Origin: Desarmillaria ectypa | Lineage: Eukaryota > Basidiomycota > Agaricomycetes > Agaricales > Physalacriaceae | DNA: 64,000 nt | Reading direction: 5' to 3' | NCBI GenBank assembly: GCA_030407005.1 | Contig: JAUDYN010000001.1 | Location: 1,984,001-2,048,000, forward strand | Part shown: positions 60,164 to 64,000 of the stretch, piece after piece | Position numbering within the stretch: the first letter of the stretch is position 1 | Layout of the letters: each line of letters starts with the position of its first letter | Made by a program: the position numbers and the translations under genes | Notes under the pieces: model-generated | What the model was told of the DNA's origin: nothing | The model's input: the letters and a program-made list of their open reading frames with translations, nothing else | Databases searched by the model: none

Positions 60164-60311
60164 TTGAATATCCGAATTATAAGGCAAACATGGAAAGGAC
60201 GTGGACGTGGTCGCGGTCGAATAAAGTTGCACAGCCAGCCCCATTCGGACCCAGCTTGGTTCATCACGACCTCACTGTACACTACTTTCTCCATTCTTTC
60301 TTCATTGCATT
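60164..60311. promoter_or_regulatory. Short divergent promoter between transporter and PL14-like gene
   Basis: Only 148 bp separate the two start codons, so core promoter elements of both genes must overlap or abut, and shared regulation is possible. Confidence 0.5.
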
Positions 60312-61611
60312 ATGTATACCACTATTTCATTATTCCTTCTCGCCTTCTTTTCTTTCACGTTTCTTGTATACCCAGCGGCCGCTGTCCAATTTTCTCCACA
60401 AGAGCTGGCTTCTCAGTATTCTCTCACGACGAGCACGACATTCCCATTTCCAACCGCCACGCAAACCAGTGATGAGACGACCGCGTTCATTGTTTCAGAA
60501 TGGTCATTGAGCAGAGGGCACCTCCAGGACGGTTCCAACAACATTGCTCTCGTTGGTGATCCATTCACTACCAACTCTTCCAGCCCAGTTCTTGAGGTCA
60601 CATATCCAGAGGGCAGTTTTTCGCATGGCACCGGCGGCACTCAATTCTCAAATCTTTGGAATGCGTCCAATGGCGAAGTGTTTCAGTCTCTTATGTTGTC
60701 CTACGACATAGCGTTCGACAAGGACTTTGACTGGGTGAAAGGCGGCAAGTTGCCTGGATTGCGAGGTGGACCAAATGCCACTGGCTGCAGCGGTGGTAAT
60801 CAGCCCACTGGTAGCGACTGCTTTAGTGTTAGACTAATGTGGCGACAGGAAGGCGCTGCTGAAGGTACGCGATGTCACACTAGAATCCCCAGTCATGTTC
60901 TAACACTTTTGGACCTAAAGTGTATGCGTATATTCCTACGCCGAATAATCTATGTAGCGAGCGCAGTATCACCTGCAATGACGATTTTGGCACCAGCATA
61001 TCCCGCGGAGCCTTTAGTTTTGTCACCGGAGAGTACGCCTACCGTCGTGACACTGGTGTAGATTAGCTGACTTTGCGGTAGATGGAATCAAGTCACCCTT
61101 CTCGTGCAGCTCAACGACCCAGAGGATGTAGCGAACGGAAACCTCAAACTATAGTACGATTTTGATGACAACACGAGTCAAACAGTTTCCGATGCTAATG
61201 AACAGTTACAACGATGTTGAAGTAATCTCTCAAACGGATCTCCAATTTCGAAGCAGTTCGTCTGTCAATGTTGGCGGGATGTATTTCTCGTGAGCAATGT
61301 TTTAGCTATCTGCTATCTTAATATGTGATGAATCGTTGATCAGGACATTTTTCGGAGGTTGGCACTGCATTTACATGTTAGCTATAATATATATGAGCTG
61401 AACTGATCATGATTTATTAGGTTCGGATGATAGCTGGGCGACACCGAGTGCCACTCATACATACTTTCGCAATATTACGATGTGGGGTGGTTCAAACCCG
61501 TCCAATTTGACAGGAGCCGAGATTACTAGCGCAGCCAGTAGCTCGTGGATATTACAGCTGTGGACAACTTTACTTCCTGTGTTTTTGATGATCGGTTCTC
61601 TATACATGTGA
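60312..61611 (+). CDS. Secreted, GPI-type polysaccharide lyase family 14-like protein
   Basis: PL14 enzymes cleave uronate-containing polysaccharides such as alginate by beta-elimination. The first 23 residues (MYTTISLFLLAFFSFTFLVY) are a signal peptide. The catalytic jelly-roll region includes DFDWVKGGKLPGLRGG, CSGGNQPTGSDCFSVRLMW, ITCNDDFGTSISRGAFSF and WNQVTLLVQLNDPE, followed by KLYYNDVEVI and STFFGGSDDSWATPSATHT. KLYYN is read across an intron at 61154-61205 with a GTACGA donor and CTAAT branch site. STFFGGS is read across a 14-nt exon (61344-61357). The C-terminus, a Ser-rich segment then WILQLWTTLLPVFLMIGSLYM, fits a GPI-anchor signal. Introns also occur near 60865-60920 and 61034-61082. 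The gene appears intact once these introns are removed. Real substrate in a terrestrial fungus is unknown. Confidence 0.83.
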
Positions 61612-61930
61612 GGGATGGACTATAAGTGGGACAGGAACTTCATCTTTGTAAATGGGACAATAGTAAGTTAATGTTAATACTTCGGAGCACACATGATTGT
61701 ACGATACCAATACAAGATATAGGATATGGACACCACTGGCATGTTACAGTAAATCTATGCTGAAAACATACATTAATTGTATCTAGTTTTTTTTTAGCCG
61801 GAGGTCCCGTCGGCGTTTCGAGAATCTTGCTGTTAGTTATATTTGCGAGAGACCGTGTCTTCGCTAAATAACCGATGAGTGCAAGCGCCACCCTAACGAT
61901 AATAAGCAAGCTTGCTGTGATGAAATTCGA
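61612..61930. other. Intergenic, convergent 3' ends
   Basis: The PL14-like and oxygenase-like genes end towards each other. AT-rich with a T run near 61786-61796; no gene seen. Confidence 0.45.
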
Positions 61931-64000
61931 CTAGCCAACATACAGTTGCTTAAGGAATACGTGACTCGTCTGCCTTAGAGCCAGGAGCAGGGGTTTTGTG
62001 TCTGAATCCGTGATTGATTGAGAGTTGTGAAGTTGAGCAGCGGTCTTAAAGAAGTCCGATAAAGGGCCCGAGAGTTGGGGGTGTGAATTGGTAAGTTGGC
62101 TCAAGTCAGGAACTGGAGCATGATAGGTCTTCCAGGCGCCAGGAGCAACCGCTATTAGGGGTTGCATCCTCCCGAAGATTGACTTGCAATGCTTGACAGT
62201 ATTAGTGTCGACACATAATTGGGCAAGGTCTTTGGTGCATAAGGGGTTGAAAAAATCCTGCGCTGCAGCACCATCCGACCTTTTGGGATCATGAAACGAA
62301 GGCGGAAACAAAGGGCGACACCGTAACCACATGTAAAACACAACAGAATATCGTGGAGTCAACGTCCTACAGTGATGGTGATAAACTCCTCTCGGTGTCT
62401 AACCGTCTTATGAAGGGCGACCAGGAATCCCAATTATATGGCTGCTTTTGGAGCCGCGGCAGCAAATTACAAAATTACATGAGCAAAATTTTACAGAAGG
62501 ACTGGAAAGAACTCACCTACTCCGGAAGAAATTGATGCCGCGATTCTTAATACTTGCTATAAGCCATGGTGTCGCGGTGCTCCAGGTACAAAGTGAACAT
62601 AGGATGGCTTCACCATTTTGTGAGCACCAATTGGCGACTTCGTCGTCTGAGCCATCTCTCGCCGTTTCTGCTAGCTTCATTGCCAGGGCCATTCGTTTGA
62701 CGTTTGTCTTGGCGTGTTTAATGGTGTCTGCGAAACTGCCGTATATTAATGAGATGTCTAGTGAAACCATGTACACAACGACTACTCACAAACTTATGAT
62801 AGACAGAAACAAAACCTTCGATGCCCATGAAGTCGATGTTGGTGCATCTTTTTGCTATCAGTAAAAATGTATTAACGTCGTCCCAACGATCAGCTGTCTC
62901 TCTGAGAATACCGACAGCCTTTGATATAAAAGGAACATTCATTCTACGTTTCTCGTGCTCGCAGCACTGCAATAAAACATGAACCAATTTTAACACCTCT
63001 ATGTTTCTGGTGGTACGAAGCGATTCTTCGAGAAGATTACATGCATAACCAAAAGCGTCTCTAACAACGGCAACTAAGGGAAGGTTGATTTTGTAGACCA
63101 TGCTTTATTGGGCAAGGAATGTTAAATCGTTAAGCATACAACAACAAGATGTAAACTTGCTGCGAGTAGCTGTTCCTGTCTATCATGATGCAATCAGCAC
63201 GAAACTGTAAATTTGACGAAGGTGTTACTCACATAATAGTCGTGCTCATAACTCTGGTCTATCACTTCACCGCTGTCAAAGCGACCATTGATGGCGCTAG
63301 ATCTTAATAATCGCGAATCTGGAATGTTTATTGGCATACCGGAAAGATCGGTCATCTCAACGATATCGAACACTTCGTCCGCATGGCTAGGCATTTCGTA
63401 ATCATCGGGGTCCTCATCCAAATCGGAGCCGGAGTCATCGAGGTCTTCCTCATAGTCGTAGAATGCATACTCACCCCACCAGTCCCACTTTTGACGTCGT
63501 TCAAAAGTCACTGAGCCCGTCAATGTGTAGTCCATATCAGCGTGGTACCCTGAAGCGTAGTTGATCGGCGATATCACATACAGAAGTCGAAGTGCGTCGC
63601 CCTCATCGGCTGTGACACATGCGAGCACTGTGGTTTTTCCTGCAGTTTCAGGGATATTCCAGGATTTTAAAAACAGTGCCAAAGCCGTCTTTTTATACCC
63701 TGTGGGTTAGTGAGAAATGGTAAAGGTCCTGGAGAGGAGTATGGGAGTCTGTGATTGGGCAACGGACGATATCTGGACGTCACGGATCCCATGGTGTGTG
63801 TCATATTGACGAAGGATCCTACGGCGGTTGTCGTCAAGGAAGAATTGGCGAGAAAAGCAATGGCCTGAGTGGAATTGCCATATTGCAGATAAAGGGCCCC
63901 TCCAGTGAACTCTGAAGGCAGCGTGATGTTCATAATTCCAAACATTGAGGGAAATATGGAAGCACTAATGAGGCTTTAGTAACATTCTTTAATGCTGTCC
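61931..64000 (-). CDS. 2OG-Fe(II) oxygenase-like protein, 5' end beyond window, possibly decaying
   Basis: The gene enters from the right edge. The first visible exon (about 63950-63680) reads LPSEFTGGALYLQYGN and VNMTHTMGSVTSRYRP. I align these with the part of the double-stranded beta-helix that in related fungal prolyl 4-hydroxylase-like proteins reads EGGAL and DVEH..VTSGYR. The frame then breaks near 63671: NPQGIKRRLWHCF stops, while KSWNIPETAGKTTVLACV continues in another frame. Next come SGYHADMDYTLTGSV, DLSGMPINIPDS and a helical C-terminal part (KAVGILRETADRWDDVNTFL, then ALAMKLAETARDGSDDEVA). The gene ends after LSGPLSDFFKTAAQLH at 61931. The helical tail is typical of a large uncharacterised Agaricomycete family. 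The expected iron-binding His/Asp positions look altered (D to N). It may be inactive or a pseudogene. Confidence 0.5.

Noticed and set aside
61151..61156. In-frame TAG in the PL14-like gene, first read as a nonsense mutation or an RNA-editing site (TAG for TGG)
   Set aside because: A 52-nt intron (61154-61205) with GTACGA donor, CTAAT branch site and ACAG acceptor splits this codon; after splicing the frame reads KLYYNDVEVI, which fits the family.
61489..61499. GGTTCAAACCC resembling a tRNA B box
   Set aside because: It lies in the last exon of the PL14-like gene and no A box or cloverleaf surrounds it.

Overview
The window is nuclear DNA from a filamentous basidiomycete, most likely a mushroom-forming Agaricomycete. 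Evidence: genes are split by many ~50-nt introns with GT..AG ends and CTRAY-like branch sites, both strands carry genes, and several products (DUF6534 seven-helix protein, PL14 lyase, a 2OG-oxygenase-like family, a LINE RNase H tail) are typical of that class. No operons, CRISPR arrays, rRNA or convincing tRNA genes were seen.

Layout from left to right. 1-3 kb: mitochondrial GatB (minus, cut by the left edge) and the coactivator SUB1/PC4 (minus). 3.06-14.85 kb: a giant HECT ubiquitin ligase of the TOM1/HUWE1 type (plus). 15-17 kb: a quinone oxidoreductase. 17-19.3 kb: an RRN5-like RNA polymerase I factor (minus) with a SANT-like and a histone-fold-like segment. 20-23 kb: an AMP-forming acyl-CoA ligase (minus). 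24.4-25.8 kb: RPB3 with a Gly/Trp tail (plus). 26-29.2 kb: an EF-hand MscS channel (minus). 31.4-33.4 kb: a TLG2/syntaxin-16 SNARE (minus), divergent from an 87-residue Cys-rich protein at 33.6-34.0 kb. 34.3-36.3 kb: NAR1 (minus).

36.3-39.5 kb is gene-poor and holds the 3' end of a decayed non-LTR retrotransposon with a poly(A) tail. 39.9-41.2 kb: DUF6534 membrane protein. 42.4-43.4 kb and 43.6-45.7 kb: two proteins without assigned function. 47.9-49.9 kb: a membrane RING-H2 protein. 50-54 kb: mostly non-coding, with one poorly resolved PPxY-containing gene near 53.0-54.1 kb. 54.4-57.9 kb: ferrochelatase and phosphomevalonate kinase (plus). 58.1-60.2 kb: a vacuolar-type amino acid transporter (minus), sharing a 148-bp divergent promoter with a secreted PL14-like lyase (plus, 60.3-61.6 kb). 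61.9 kb to the right edge: a 2OG-oxygenase-like gene (minus), partial and possibly decaying.

Most genes are unrelated housekeeping functions (mitochondrial translation, Pol I/II transcription, ubiquitin, Fe-S assembly, haem and isoprenoid synthesis, trafficking). I found no clear new multi-gene system. The points most worth checking are the Gly/Trp tail on RPB3, the histone-fold tail on RRN5, 9-nt and 14-nt micro-exons in conserved motifs, an intron splitting the catalytic Cys codon of the HECT ligase, and unassigned spliced reading frames at 23.2-24.2 kb.
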